A stretch of DNA of 64,000 nt from Chthoniobacter flavus Ellin428 (GTDB lineage: Bacteria; Verrucomicrobiota; Verrucomicrobiia; Chthoniobacterales; Chthoniobacteraceae), in contig NZ_ABVL01000022.1 of NCBI RefSeq assembly GCF_000173075.1, forward strand, positions 35,459-99,458, given 5' to 3'. The position numbers and the translations under genes are program-made. The notes beneath the pieces are model-generated. The model did no database searches. It saw nothing but the letters and a program-made list of their open reading frames with translations, and had not been told where the DNA came from. Position 1 is the stretch's first letter. The number at the start of each line of letters is the position of its first letter. Below, one piece after another: positions 1-9,398 of the stretch.

Positions 1-1
1 G

Positions 2-880
2 CGCGACCAGCGCTGGGCCAGCCTTCAGGCTACGCAGCAGACTCAGACTCCGCAGAGTGTGAGCGATCCCCGTTCCATGGTCTCGCAGCAACATCGCCAG
101 GCGACGTGGAACTTCCGCACCGATCGGGCGAATGAAATCCGCGGCCGGGCGCGGGACTTCTATGATGGCTATTTCGATGACCATTGGTGGGGTCGCGTCC
201 CTTGGGCCTATGGCTACGGCTATCACGGCTTCGGTCATTATCCGCGCAATCCCTGGTGGTGGTGGCGGCGGGCCAGTTGGGCGGACGTGAGCAGTTTCGT
301 GGATGGGTGCGGGATTTATCCCGCCTATGCCGACTACGGAGATAACGTCCTCTACGATGGCGATAACGTCTACGTCGATGGCCAGCCCATGCCCGCCGAT
401 CAATACACGGCGCCGATGGAAGATCTCGCGGTGAATGCCCAACAGCCACCGCCTCCCACGCCACCTGCGGAAGGACAACCCGCGGAGTGGATGCCGCTCG
501 GCGTGTTCGCCCTGGCGCAGGAGGAAAAGGGCGATCCCATTTTGTTTCTGCAGCTTTCCGTGAGCCGTGAGGGCACGATCAGCGGAGCGTACTCCAGCAC
601 GCTGACGCACGACCAGCGGCCGGTCATCGGCGTGCTCGATAAAGCGAGCCAGCGGGTGATGTGGCGCATCGGCGCCAATACCGACACGCTCTTCGAAACC
701 ACCCTCGCCAATCTCACCCAGGATGTTTCACCGGTGGCCGTTCACTTCGGCAATACCCACACGCAGACCTGGCTGCTCGTCCGCATGCCCGAGCCGGCGG
801 ACGCCGGAGGGCCCGAGGATATCCCCGATGTCAGCCCCACGTCGCTGCCCTTGGAATCGCCCGCCGCTTCGACGCCATAG
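2..880 (+). CDS. Secreted Trp/Tyr-rich protein, upstream tandem copy (5' end outside window)
   Basis: The reading frame is open from the first bases, so the GTG at 59 is probably internal. The residues before it (RDQRWASLQ) match RDQRWTSLE in the downstream paralogue at 1111-2754. The two copies share the EIRGRARD, YDGYFDD and PWWWW motifs, an Ala/Pro linker (QPPPPTPPA) and a C-terminal domain with EWMPLGVFALAQEEKGDPILFLQLSVS almost unchanged. The signal peptide and Gly-rich N-terminus would lie left of the window. I do not recognise a family with a known function. Export is inferred from the paralogue's signal peptide. Confidence 0.75.
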   Translation, partial: RDQRWASLQATQQTQTPQSVSDPRSMVSQQHRQATWNFRTDRANEIRGRARDFYDGYFDDHWWGRVPWAYGYGYHGFGHYPRNPWWWWRRASWADVSSFVDGCGIYPAYADYGDNVLYDGDNVYVDGQPMPADQYTAPMEDLAVNAQQPPPPTPPAEGQPAEWMPLGVFALAQEEKGDPILFLQLSVSREGTISGAYSSTLTHDQRPVIGVLDKASQRVMWRIGANTDTLFETTLANLTQDVSPVAVHFGNTHTQTWLLVRMPEPADAGGPEDIPDVSPTSLPLESPAASTP

Positions 881-890
881 CGGGCGTCTC

Positions 891-1010
891 AGAGACTGTG
901 AAAAAGGGCCCGCGAATTACGCGAATGACACAAATGGAGTGTTTTTCATTCGCGTCATCTGTGTGATTCGCGGGCCTGAGACCTCACTGGCGATTTCTTT
1001 CACAGTCTCT
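891..1010. repeat. Nested palindromic intergenic repeat
   Basis: Perfect 13-bp outer arms (agagactgtgaaa at 891-903, its reverse complement at 998-1010) enclose a second pair (ggcccgcgaat at 907-917, 966-976) and a third (acgcgaatga at 919-928, 946-955). The whole 120 bp can fold into one long interrupted hairpin. It lies between the two tandem copies of the secreted protein. A role as a transcript hairpin or a mobile miniature element is inference. Confidence 0.8.
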
Positions 1011-1110
1011 AAGACTTTAGTCTTATGGACGCGCCCGCGTGACAGCGGGACTATGCACTTCGCCATGGATGGCAACGGGCTCTCCATCGCACACAAGAAA
1101 ACTGAAGCCC

Positions 1111-2754
1111 ATGAAAATACGCTTCGCTCCCCTGTCGGCGCTCGCCCTTGCGGGGAGTCTGATTTTTGGGAGTCCCCTCAGCGTGGAAGCGCGTGGGGGA
1201 GGGCGCGGAGGAGGTGGAGGTGGTCGTGGCGGTGGTGGTGGCGGTGGTGGTGGTAGCTTTTCAAGCCCAGCGGCCAGTGGCGGTGGCTTTTCCAGGGGAG
1301 GAGATTTTTCGCGTTCTTCCGGCGGAGCGGATTTTTCCCGGCCGTCCGGCGGCGATGTCTCACGTCCCTCGACATTGCCGTCCCGTGGCGAATCGAACTT
1401 CAACGGCGGGCGGGTTCCATCCGCGCCGGTGAACCCGCCTTCGACGGCGGGGCGGCCATCCATCGCGGGTGGCGCGGCGGAACTTCCCTCCGGCAATCGG
1501 CCCAACGCCGGGATCAACCGGCCTGCGTCACTGCCGGCGCAACCGGGTGCCGGCATTTCCGGTGTTCCGCGGCCCGGAATGCCGTCCGCACAACGTCCGT
1601 CGGCGCCGGCCAGAAACGATGTCGGAAATTTCCTCGGCGTGGCGGGCGGCGTGGCTGCGGGCAGTGCGCTGGCGAATACCGCCGCGCAACATTCGGCGAA
1701 TCGGGAGCCCGCGACCCAGCGACCGGCCGGGCCGGCCCTGCGACCCGAGCAGCGGGCGGATTGGGCCGCCCGTTCGCAAAATCGAAATCCGCAATGGCAG
1801 GAGCGGGTTGAGAATCGGAATACCGCCTGGAACAACTGGCAGCACAAAAACCAGGAACGGCTGAATAGCTTCCAGCAGACTCGCGACCAGCGTTGGACCA
1901 GCCTCGAGACGGCCCAACAAAACCGGCAGAACTGGCGCAATCAAAACCGCCCGGACTGGCAACAGCATCGCGGGGAGCTGTGGGGCTATCGCGCCGACCG
2001 GGCGGATGAAATCCGCGGCCGCGCGCGGGATTATTACGACGGCTATTTTGATGATCGCTGGTGGGGCCGCTGCACCTGGGGCTATGGCTACGGCTACGTC
2101 GGCTTTGGCAATTACCCGGCGAATCCCTGGTGGTGGTGGACTCCCGCGAAATGGCTCGCCGTGAGGGGTTTCATCAACGGCATCGCCTCCGACCCCTACT
2201 ACATCGACTACGGGATGAACGTCATCTACGACGACGACACCGTCTATGTCGATGACCAGCCGGTGCCGGCGTCGCAATACACGGAACCCATGGTGGACCT
2301 CGCGGTGAATGCCGGGCAGCCACCTCCGCCCACGCCACCGGCGGCGGGGCAACCGGCGGAGTGGATGCCCCTCGGTGTCTTCGCGCTCGCGCAGGAGGAA
2401 AAGGGCGATCCGATTTTGTTCCTGCAACTTTCGGTCAGCCGCGAGGGCGTGATGAGCGGGGCCTACTCGAGCACCCTCACGAATGACCAACGCCCCGTGG
2501 CGGGGATGGTCGACAAAGCGAGCCAGCGCGTGGTGTGGCGGATCGGCGTGAATACGGACACGATCTTCGAGACGAGTCTCGCCAATCTCACCCAGGACGT
2601 CTCGCCCGTGGCCATCCATTTCGGAAAGGGCCGGACGCAGATCTGGCTGCTCGTCCGCATGCCCGAGCCGGCGCTCGAGGGAAGTCCCGAGGCCATTCCC
2701 GAAATCAGCCCCACGCCGCCGCCCCTGAAAGCGCCGGCGGCGGCATCGAAATAG
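1111..2754 (+). CDS. Secreted Gly-rich, Trp/Tyr-rich protein, downstream tandem copy
   Basis: A protein of 547 residues. The ATG at 1111 is chosen because it begins a clean signal peptide (MKIRFAPLSALALAGSLIFG, cleavage near VEA). An in-frame ATG at 1039 would add 24 uncharacteristic residues. After the signal come glycine runs (about residues 28-50), a Ser/Pro/Arg-rich linker, a Gln/Asn/Trp/Arg segment with repeated QNRxxW words (about 210-300), the EIRGRARDYYDGYFDD block, PWWWW and a conserved C-terminal domain. The C-terminal half is paralogous to 2-880, so this is a tandem duplication. Function unknown; an envelope or matrix role is only suggested by composition. Confidence 0.85.
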   Translation: MKIRFAPLSALALAGSLIFGSPLSVEARGGGRGGGGGGRGGGGGGGGGSFSSPAASGGGFSRGGDFSRSSGGADFSRPSGGDVSRPSTLPSRGESNFNGGRVPSAPVNPPSTAGRPSIAGGAAELPSGNRPNAGINRPASLPAQPGAGISGVPRPGMPSAQRPSAPARNDVGNFLGVAGGVAAGSALANTAAQHSANREPATQRPAGPALRPEQRADWAARSQNRNPQWQERVENRNTAWNNWQHKNQERLNSFQQTRDQRWTSLETAQQNRQNWRNQNRPDWQQHRGELWGYRADRADEIRGRARDYYDGYFDDRWWGRCTWGYGYGYVGFGNYPANPWWWWTPAKWLAVRGFINGIASDPYYIDYGMNVIYDDDTVYVDDQPVPASQYTEPMVDLAVNAGQPPPPTPPAAGQPAEWMPLGVFALAQEEKGDPILFLQLSVSREGVMSGAYSSTLTNDQRPVAGMVDKASQRVVWRIGVNTDTIFETSLANLTQDVSPVAIHFGKGRTQIWLLVRMPEPALEGSPEAIPEISPTPPPLKAPAAASK

Positions 2755-2861
2755 CGAAGCACGTCCTCGATCGACGATTGCGTAGCCCGCATAAGACCTT
2801 GGTCCGATAGCGGGCAACGCGATCCTTTCCTGATTATTCCAAAACCAATCGCCCTCTCGAG

Positions 2862-4472
2862 ATGAAAACTCCGCCGCCCACTTCCTTTTCGCTCAGCGCC
2901 CATGGTCTCACCGGTCGAGACCGTCTTCCCACAAATCTCCCGCCCGCCGCGCCCTCTACGAGGGCACGCCCATTCGTTACGAGAAAGAATGCCAGCATCG
3001 CCGAGAAAGGGCGGCCCTCGTGGCCTACTCCCGGCGCGAAGACTGGCCGTTCGCCCAAGGACAAGCGGGTGGTCGAGCATCCGAATTCGAAGAACGACGT
3101 CTGGTGGGGCGCGGTGAATATCCCCCTCGAAAAACAGACCTTCGATATCAACCGCCAGCGCGCGCTCGATTATCTCAATACCCGCGACACGCTCTATTGT
3201 TTCGATGGCTTCGCCGGCTGGGATCCGAAATACCGCATCAAGGTTCGGGTCATCTGCTCGCGGCCGTATCACGCGCTCTTCATGCACACCATGCTCATCC
3301 GCCCGAGCAAGGAAGAGCTGGCCAGTTTCGGCACCCCGGATTTCGTCATCTACAACGCGGGCGCCTTCCCGGCGAATCGGCTCACCGCCGGGATGGGTTC
3401 GACCACGAGCGTCGACCTGAGCATCGAGGACAAGGAACTGATCATCCTCGGCACCGAGTACGCCGGCGAAATGAAAAAGGGCGTCTTCACCGTGGCGAAC
3501 TATCTCGCCCCGAAACGGGGTGTGCTCTCCATGCACTGCTCGGCGACCGCGGACAAGCAGACCAGTGCCTCGTCGCTCCTCTTCGGCTTGAGCGGCACCG
3601 GCAAGACGACCCTCTCCGCCGATCCGAAGCGCCTGCTCATCGGCGACGATGAACACTGCTGGAGCGACGATGGTATCTTCAACATCGAGGGCGGTTGCTA
3701 CGCGAAAGCGATCAATCTCACGCCGGAAAGTGAACCCGATATTTTCCAAGCCTTGCGCTTCGGCGCGGTGCTGGAAAATGTGGTGCTCGATGAAGGCCAC
3801 GACGTGGACTACACCGACACGAGCATCACGCAAAACACCCGCGGCGCGTATCCCATCGAGTTCATTCGCAACGCGAAGATCCCCTGCATGGCCGGGCACC
3901 CCACCGATGTGATCTTCCTCACTTGCGATGCTTTCGGCGTACTGCCACCGGTGAGCGCGTTGTCGCCGGCGCACGCGATGTATCACTTCATCAGCGGCTA
4001 CACAGCGAAAGTGGCGGGCACGGAGATGGGTGTGACGGAACCGCAGGCCACTTTCTCGCCGTGTTTCGGCGGACCCTTCCTCGTCTGGCATCCGAGCAAA
4101 TACGCCGAGCTGCTTGCGGAAAAGATGCGCAAGCACAAGGCGCGGGTGTGGCTGGTGAATACCGGGTGGGGCGGCGGTGGCTATGGGACCGGCAAGCGCA
4201 TCAGCCTGAAGAATACCCGCGCGATCATCGACGCGATCCACAGCGGGGCCCTGACTACGGCGAAGACGGAGCGCGACCCAGTCTTCGGCTTCGATATCGT
4301 CACGGAGGTGCCGGGTGTTCCCGCGGAAATGCTGAAGCCCCGCGAATCCTGGGCCGACAAAGCAGCCTACGACGCGACCGCGAAGAAACTGGCCGCCCTG
4401 TTTCGCAAAAACTTTGAAACCTACGAAACGGGAGCCAGCGCGGAAGTGAAAGCCGCCGCGCCATTGAATTAA
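2862..4472 (+). CDS. pckA: Phosphoenolpyruvate carboxykinase (ATP)
   Basis: Converts oxaloacetate plus ATP to PEP, CO2 and ADP, the entry step of gluconeogenesis, in the cytoplasm. The 536-aa product is of normal family length. Visible motifs are TGRSPKDK (about residues 59-66), the kinase-1a P-loop GLSGTGKTTLS (about 242-252), the metal-binding IGDDEHCW (about 264-271), NIEGGCY, and the lid region with GWGGGGYGTGKR. Between about 2950 and 3033 the translated frame loses family likeness in two patches (PSTRARPFVTR and RPSWPTP). The neighbouring frame there reads ALYEGTPIRYEK and ALVAYS, as expected for this enzyme. Two missing and two extra bases would restore the family sequence, so the N-terminus as translated is probably wrong. 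Confidence 0.93.
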   Translation: MKTPPPTSFSLSAHGLTGRDRLPTNLPPAAPSTRARPFVTRKNASIAEKGRPSWPTPGAKTGRSPKDKRVVEHPNSKNDVWWGAVNIPLEKQTFDINRQRALDYLNTRDTLYCFDGFAGWDPKYRIKVRVICSRPYHALFMHTMLIRPSKEELASFGTPDFVIYNAGAFPANRLTAGMGSTTSVDLSIEDKELIILGTEYAGEMKKGVFTVANYLAPKRGVLSMHCSATADKQTSASSLLFGLSGTGKTTLSADPKRLLIGDDEHCWSDDGIFNIEGGCYAKAINLTPESEPDIFQALRFGAVLENVVLDEGHDVDYTDTSITQNTRGAYPIEFIRNAKIPCMAGHPTDVIFLTCDAFGVLPPVSALSPAHAMYHFISGYTAKVAGTEMGVTEPQATFSPCFGGPFLVWHPSKYAELLAEKMRKHKARVWLVNTGWGGGGYGTGKRISLKNTRAIIDAIHSGALTTAKTERDPVFGFDIVTEVPGVPAEMLKPRESWADKAAYDATAKKLAALFRKNFETYETGASAEVKAAAPLN

Positions 4473-4553
4473 CCGTCGATGCATTTCACCGAGCCTCACC
4501 TGCCGCGTCTCCTCGTGGAGGTAACTGCGCCAAAGATCTGAGCAGGTGCGGCT

Positions 4554-6686
4554 ATGCGAAATCTCGAAGATCCTTCCGCTGGCCACGCTCTCCGGCTTTG
4601 GCCGGGCCAGTGGTCGCCGCTCGGCGCGACCTTCGATGGACACGGGGTGAACTTTGCCTTGTTTTCGGAGCACGCGACCAAGGTGGAGCTATGTCTCTTT
4701 GATTCCCGGGACGATTCCGTGGAAACCCACCGGCTGACGCTGCCCGAGAAGACGAACCAGGTCTGGCATGGCTATCTGCCGGAGGCGAGACCGGGACAGG
4801 TCTACGGTTACCGGGTGCATGGTCCTTTTGCTCCTGCGCAGGGGCACCGCTTCGACCCGAGCAAGCTCCTGCTCGATCCTTACGCGAAAGCCATCGCGCG
4901 CGATCTTCGCTGGGATGATGCGGTCACCGCCTTCTCCCGGGACAGCGCGGCTTTCGCGCCTCTCGCTCGGGTGGTGGATTCCGCGTTTCCGTGGAATGGC
5001 GATCGCCCGTTGCGCACCCCGTGGGAGGAGACGTTGATCTACGAACTCCACGTCAAAGGGTACACGAAACAACATCCGGAAGTGCCCGCCGATTTGCAGG
5101 GGACTTACGCCGGTCTGGCTGCGCCGGCTTCGATCGAGCACCTGCAAGCTTTGGGAGTGACCGCGGTGGAGTTATTACCGATCCACTATCATATCGACGA
5201 ACGGTTTCTCGTGGAAAGGCAGCGCACGAATTACTGGGGCTACAATACGCTCGGCTTCTTCGCGCCGGATCCGCGCTATGCCGCGAGCGGGTTGCCCGGT
5301 GCCGTGTCGGAATTCAAGACGATGGTCCGGCGGCTGCATTCGGTGGGTATCGAGGTGATTCTCGATGTGGTCTATAACCACACCGCGGAAGGCCCCGAGC
5401 AGGGGCCGACGCTGTCCCTGCGCGGCATCGACAACGCGGCCTACTACCGGTTGGCGGACGACCGCTCGCGTTATGTCGATTTCAACGGGTGCGGCAATTC
5501 GCTCAACGTCGCCCACCCGCGCGCGCTTCAGCTCATCATGGATTCGTTGCGCTATTGGGTGATCGAGATGCACGTGGATGGGTTCCGCTTCGATCTCGCC
5601 AGTGCGCTGGCGCGCGAACTGTGGGAAGTCGATCGACTCGGCGCGTTCTTCGATATCATCCATCAGGATCCCGTGCTCTCCGAGGTGAAGCTCATCGCCG
5701 AGCCTTGGGACCTTGGCCCGAATGGCTATCAGGTCGGCAACTTCCCCGTTTTGTGGTCGGAATGGAATGGCCGATACCGGGATTGTGTGCGGCGTTTCTG
5801 GAAAGGCGACGGCGGCAAGGTTGGCGAATTCGCTTCGCGCCTGGCCGGGAGCAGCGACCTGTATTCGCGAGGTGGCCGCAGTCCGAGCGCGAGCGTCAAT
5901 TTCATTACCGCCCACGATGGCTTTACCCTACGCGACTTGGTGAGCTATAACTCCAAACACAACGAAGCGAACGGCGAGGACAATCGGGACGGTTCGAATG
6001 ACAACGATAGCTGGAACTGCGGCGTGGAAGGCCCGACCGAAGATGCAGCGATCGGCACGCTACGCGCGCGCCAGCAAAAGAATTTCCTCGCGACGCTCTT
6101 TCTTTCCCAAGGCGTGCCGATGCTTCTCGCCGGCGATGAGTTTGGCCAGACGCAGCAAGGGAATAACAACGCGTATTGCCAGGACTCTCCCATCGCCTGG
6201 CTGAACTGGAATCTCTCCGGGGAGCAACGCGCACTGCTGGAATTTGCGCGAGAGTTGGTGCGCCTCCGCAAAGCGCAGCCCGTCTTCCGGCGGCGGCACT
6301 TCTTCCAGGGCCGGCCGATCCATGGCGAAGACAGCAAGGACATTTACTGGTTCAAGCCGGATGGCGTGGAGATGTCCGATGCGGATTGGAACGTCGGTCA
6401 CGCGCGTTGTCTCGGCATGGGGTTGGTCGGGGAGCAGATCACCGAGACCGATCGATGCGGCCGGCGTGTATCGGGCGATAGCTTTGCGATTCTCTTGAAC
6501 GCGTCTCACGAAGGGGTGTCTTTCCGACTCGGCGCGCGGCAGCGTGACGTGCGCTGGATTTGCCTATGGGATACCGCGGTCGAGAAAATCGCCGCGCCTG
6601 TTTTTAGTCATCAAAGCAGCTTTCCCCTCCAGGCGCGTTCGCTGGCCATCCTGCGGGCCGAGCCGATCCTGCATTCGGGAACTTAG
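4554..6686 (+). CDS. glgX: Glycogen debranching enzyme (isoamylase type, GH13)
   Basis: Hydrolyses alpha-1,6 branches of glycogen, normally after phosphorylase trimming. The 710-aa length is normal. An N-terminal CBM48-like domain (GVNFALFSEHATKVELCLFD) precedes the TIM barrel. All four GH13 regions are present: DVVYNHT (about 271-277), GFRFDLAS with the nucleophile Asp near 347, LIAEPWD with the acid Glu near 383, and TAHDGFT near 452. NYWGYNTLGFFAPDPRY is the usual isoamylase signature. It lies 81 bp after pckA on the same strand, which fits co-regulation of gluconeogenesis and glycogen turnover, though a separate promoter is possible. Confidence 0.95.
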   Translation: MRNLEDPSAGHALRLWPGQWSPLGATFDGHGVNFALFSEHATKVELCLFDSRDDSVETHRLTLPEKTNQVWHGYLPEARPGQVYGYRVHGPFAPAQGHRFDPSKLLLDPYAKAIARDLRWDDAVTAFSRDSAAFAPLARVVDSAFPWNGDRPLRTPWEETLIYELHVKGYTKQHPEVPADLQGTYAGLAAPASIEHLQALGVTAVELLPIHYHIDERFLVERQRTNYWGYNTLGFFAPDPRYAASGLPGAVSEFKTMVRRLHSVGIEVILDVVYNHTAEGPEQGPTLSLRGIDNAAYYRLADDRSRYVDFNGCGNSLNVAHPRALQLIMDSLRYWVIEMHVDGFRFDLASALARELWEVDRLGAFFDIIHQDPVLSEVKLIAEPWDLGPNGYQVGNFPVLWSEWNGRYRDCVRRFWKGDGGKVGEFASRLAGSSDLYSRGGRSPSASVNFITAHDGFTLRDLVSYNSKHNEANGEDNRDGSNDNDSWNCGVEGPTEDAAIGTLRARQQKNFLATLFLSQGVPMLLAGDEFGQTQQGNNNAYCQDSPIAWLNWNLSGEQRALLEFARELVRLRKAQPVFRRRHFFQGRPIHGEDSKDIYWFKPDGVEMSDADWNVGHARCLGMGLVGEQITETDRCGRRVSGDSFAILLNASHEGVSFRLGARQRDVRWICLWDTAVEKIAAPVFSHQSSFPLQARSLAILRAEPILHSGT

Positions 6687-6765
6687 ACCAATGCCTCCTT
6701 TCTCGTGTCGCCAACGAAAGCGTTTCCATTCAAACTAACCCCGCTCGTCTCCCTCCTCCCCTCTT

Positions 6766-7671
6766 ATGAAGACACAAAAAGTCATCGAAGCCGCGCATAA
6801 ACTCTCGAAACCTTACCGCGTCACGAATGGGAAAAAGTTCCGGCTCAAGGACGTCGATCCTGGTGATACCGGGGATTTGAAATCCGACGATAAGACACGC
6901 GCCAAGGAAGCACTGCAGAACGGCGTCGACGCGCTCGCGGAGTTACAAGACATGCTCTACGCCCAGGATCGCTGGTCGTTGCTCCTCATCTTTCAGGCGA
7001 TGGATGCCGCGGGCAAGGACGGCACGATCAAGCACGTGATGTCGGGCATCAACCCGCAGGGTTGCCAGGTGTCGTCCTTCAAGTCGCCATCCAGCAACGA
7101 TCTCGATCACGACTATCTGTGGCGTTGTGTGAAGGAACTTCCGGAGCGTGGGCGCATCGGCATTTTCAATCGCAGTTACTACGAGGAGACGCTGGTCGTT
7201 CGCGTGCACCCGGAATTTCTCGCCGGCCAGAAGCTTCCGGCCGAATGCGTGACGAAATCCATCTGGGATGATCGCTTCCAGGACATCCGGAGTTTCGAAC
7301 GTTATCTCACACGCAATGGCACCATCGTGCGGAAATTCTTCCTCCACGTCTCAAAGGAAGAGCAGCAGAAGCGCTTTCTCGAGCGGCTCGATAACCCGGA
7401 TAAGAACTGGAAGTTTTCCGCGAACGATGCCAAGGAGCGCGGTTTTTGGAAGGATTACATGCACGCTTATGAGGAGACGATTCGCGAGACGACGACGGAG
7501 CATTCGCCGTGGTACGTGGTGCCGGCGGATAACAAATGGTTCACGCGTGTAGTGGTGGCCGCGGCAATCATCGATGCCATGGCCTCGATGAACTTGCACT
7601 ACCCGAAAGTCAGCTCCGCGAAACGCAAAGAGCTCGCCGTCGCGAAGGAGGCCTTACTTGGACACAAATGA
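6766..7671 (+). CDS. ppk2: Polyphosphate kinase 2 family protein
   Basis: Transfers phosphate between polyphosphate and nucleotides. The class (ADP or AMP acceptor) cannot be fixed from sequence alone. The 301-aa single-domain protein has the PPK2 Walker A region FQAMDAAGKDGTIKHVM (about 76-92) and the Walker B/lid signature IGIFNRSYYEE (about 131-141), followed by FLHVSKEEQQKRF and the DNKWFTRVVVAAAI stretch typical of the family. Its stop codon overlaps the start of the SulP gene in an ATGA tetranucleotide (7668-7671), so the two are probably translationally coupled. Confidence 0.93.
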   Translation: MKTQKVIEAAHKLSKPYRVTNGKKFRLKDVDPGDTGDLKSDDKTRAKEALQNGVDALAELQDMLYAQDRWSLLLIFQAMDAAGKDGTIKHVMSGINPQGCQVSSFKSPSSNDLDHDYLWRCVKELPERGRIGIFNRSYYEETLVVRVHPEFLAGQKLPAECVTKSIWDDRFQDIRSFERYLTRNGTIVRKFFLHVSKEEQQKRFLERLDNPDKNWKFSANDAKERGFWKDYMHAYEETIRETTTEHSPWYVVPADNKWFTRVVVAAAIIDAMASMNLHYPKVSSAKRKELAVAKEALLGHK

Positions 7672-9386
7672 GCGCGCCCTCCACCCGCGACGGCCCGCCT
7701 GGAGGGTTTGGGTACGGGAGGCTTCGACTTCCCGCGTTGGAATGGCTGCGGAGTTATCAGCGGTCGTGGTTTCGCACTGACCTGGCCGCGGGTGTCACGC
7801 TGGCGGCGTATATGCTTCCGGCGGCGCTGGGTGACGCTTCACTCGCGCATCTCCCTCCACAGGCCGGCCTTTACGCGTGTCTGTTCGGCGGCCTGGTTTT
7901 CTGGCTGTTCTGCAGTTCGCGGCATACGGCGGTGAGCGTGACCTCCGCCATCTCGTTGCTCGTCGGCTCGTCGCTCGGCGGGATGGCGGGCGAGGATGTG
8001 GCGCGTTTCAGCGCGATGGCCGCGGCCACCGCTTTGCTGGCCGCGGCGATTGCCTTCGTCGCCTGGCTGGTGCGGGCGGGCTCGGTGGTGAATTTCATCT
8101 CCGAAACCGTGATGACCGGATTCAAGCTTGGCGTGGCCATGGTGCTCGCCAGCACGCAGCTGCCGAAGCTCTTCGGCGTACCCGGCGGGCACGGAGATGT
8201 GTGGGAATGTTTCGGCGTCTTCTTCCGCCACATCCACGAAACCAATGAAGCGTCGCTGCTTCTCGGCGGTGGGGCGCTGGCGGTCCTGATTCTCGGCAAG
8301 AAACTGCTCCCTCATAAGCCGGTTGCCTTGTTTGTCGTCGTCGGTGGAATCGCCTTGGCGACCTTCATCGATCTCGGTGTCCACGGCGTGAAGCTGCTCG
8401 GCGAAGTGCCGCGCGGTCTGCCGGTGCCCTCGCTGCCCGCGGTGGACCGGCACGAGATCAGCGAGCTGCTGCCTCTGGCGCTGGCCTGTTTCCTCCTCGG
8501 AGCGGTCGAGACCGCGGCGATCGGCCGGATGTTCGCCGCCAAGCATGGCTACCGGTTTGATAGCAATCAGGAATTCCTCGCCATCGCGGCGTCCAACCTG
8601 GCTTCGGGACTCATGCACGGTTTTCCGGTAAGCGGCGGCACCTCGCAGTCGCTCGTGAATGAAAGCAGCGGTGCGCGTACTTCTCTCTCGGGATTGATCT
8701 CCGCGGTGCTCATCGCGATTGTCGCCGTCTTTTTCACCGAGCTCCTGCGCAATCTGCCGCAGCCGGTGCTCGCCGCGGTCGTGCTCATGGCGGTGGCGAG
8801 CCTCGTGAAAGTCGAGGAACTCCGCCGGCTCTGGCGGGTGCATCGCGCCGAATTTCTCGTGGCGATGACGGCCTTCCTCGGTGTGCTCTGGGAGGGTTTG
8901 CTCAAGGGCGTGCTCGTCGGCGCGGTCATTTCCCTGGTCCTGCTCATCCGTCGTGTCTCGACACCGCATGTCGCTTTCCTCGGTCGCATCCCGGGCGCGC
9001 AACGCTACTCCGATCTTGAGCGGCACGCGGACAATGAACCCACGCCCGGCATCCTCGCCTTCCGCGTGGAAGCGGGCATCGTCTATTTCAATACCGATCA
9101 CATCTTCGACTCCGTGCTCAAGCGCCTGAATGCGGCAACGGAGCCGATCCATTTGGTCATCTGCGACCTCTCGACTTCACCGCGCATCGACATGGCGGGC
9201 GCGCACCTGTTCCTGACGCTCCACGCGGAACTCGCCAAACGCGGTATCGCCCTGCGCGTCGTCGAAGCCCACTCCAACGTGCGCGACATGCTGCGCGTCG
9301 AGGGCTTGGAGGAAAAGATTGGCCGGATCGATCGCTTCACCTCTCTCGCCCACGCGATCGACGATGATCGAAAGACCCCTGCGTAG
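7668..9386 (+). CDS. SulP family anion permease with STAS domain
   Basis: A 572-aa inner-membrane transporter for sulfate, bicarbonate or a related anion; the substrate cannot be read from sequence. The start is the ATG overlapping the PPK2 stop. The open frame upstream (from 7536) only shadows PPK2. The N-terminal DLAAGVTLAAYMLPAALGDASLAHLPPQAGLYACLFGG is the SulP signature, followed by many hydrophobic segments. PVSGGTSQSLVNESSGART matches the conserved half-helix region. A cytoplasmic STAS domain follows (about 450-565, with VICDLSTSPRIDMAG). Coupling to a polyphosphate kinase links anion uptake with phosphate storage, which is inference from context. Confidence 0.93.
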   Translation: MSAPSTRDGPPGGFGYGRLRLPALEWLRSYQRSWFRTDLAAGVTLAAYMLPAALGDASLAHLPPQAGLYACLFGGLVFWLFCSSRHTAVSVTSAISLLVGSSLGGMAGEDVARFSAMAAATALLAAAIAFVAWLVRAGSVVNFISETVMTGFKLGVAMVLASTQLPKLFGVPGGHGDVWECFGVFFRHIHETNEASLLLGGGALAVLILGKKLLPHKPVALFVVVGGIALATFIDLGVHGVKLLGEVPRGLPVPSLPAVDRHEISELLPLALACFLLGAVETAAIGRMFAAKHGYRFDSNQEFLAIAASNLASGLMHGFPVSGGTSQSLVNESSGARTSLSGLISAVLIAIVAVFFTELLRNLPQPVLAAVVLMAVASLVKVEELRRLWRVHRAEFLVAMTAFLGVLWEGLLKGVLVGAVISLVLLIRRVSTPHVAFLGRIPGAQRYSDLERHADNEPTPGILAFRVEAGIVYFNTDHIFDSVLKRLNAATEPIHLVICDLSTSPRIDMAGAHLFLTLHAELAKRGIALRVVEAHSNVRDMLRVEGLEEKIGRIDRFTSLAHAIDDDRKTPA

Positions 9387-9398
9387 GACCAAAGTCCG

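Noticed and set aside
59..61. GTG at 59 as the start of the first gene
   Set aside because: Residues before it match the paralogue at 1111-2754, so the gene begins outside the window.
2463..4673. 736-aa minus-strand open frame
   Set aside because: Antisense to pckA, which has clear family motifs. It is a GC-rich shadow without a recognisable domain.
7839..9152. 437-aa minus-strand open frame opposite the SulP gene
   Set aside because: Low-complexity Arg/Glu/His composition and full overlap with a convincing transporter.
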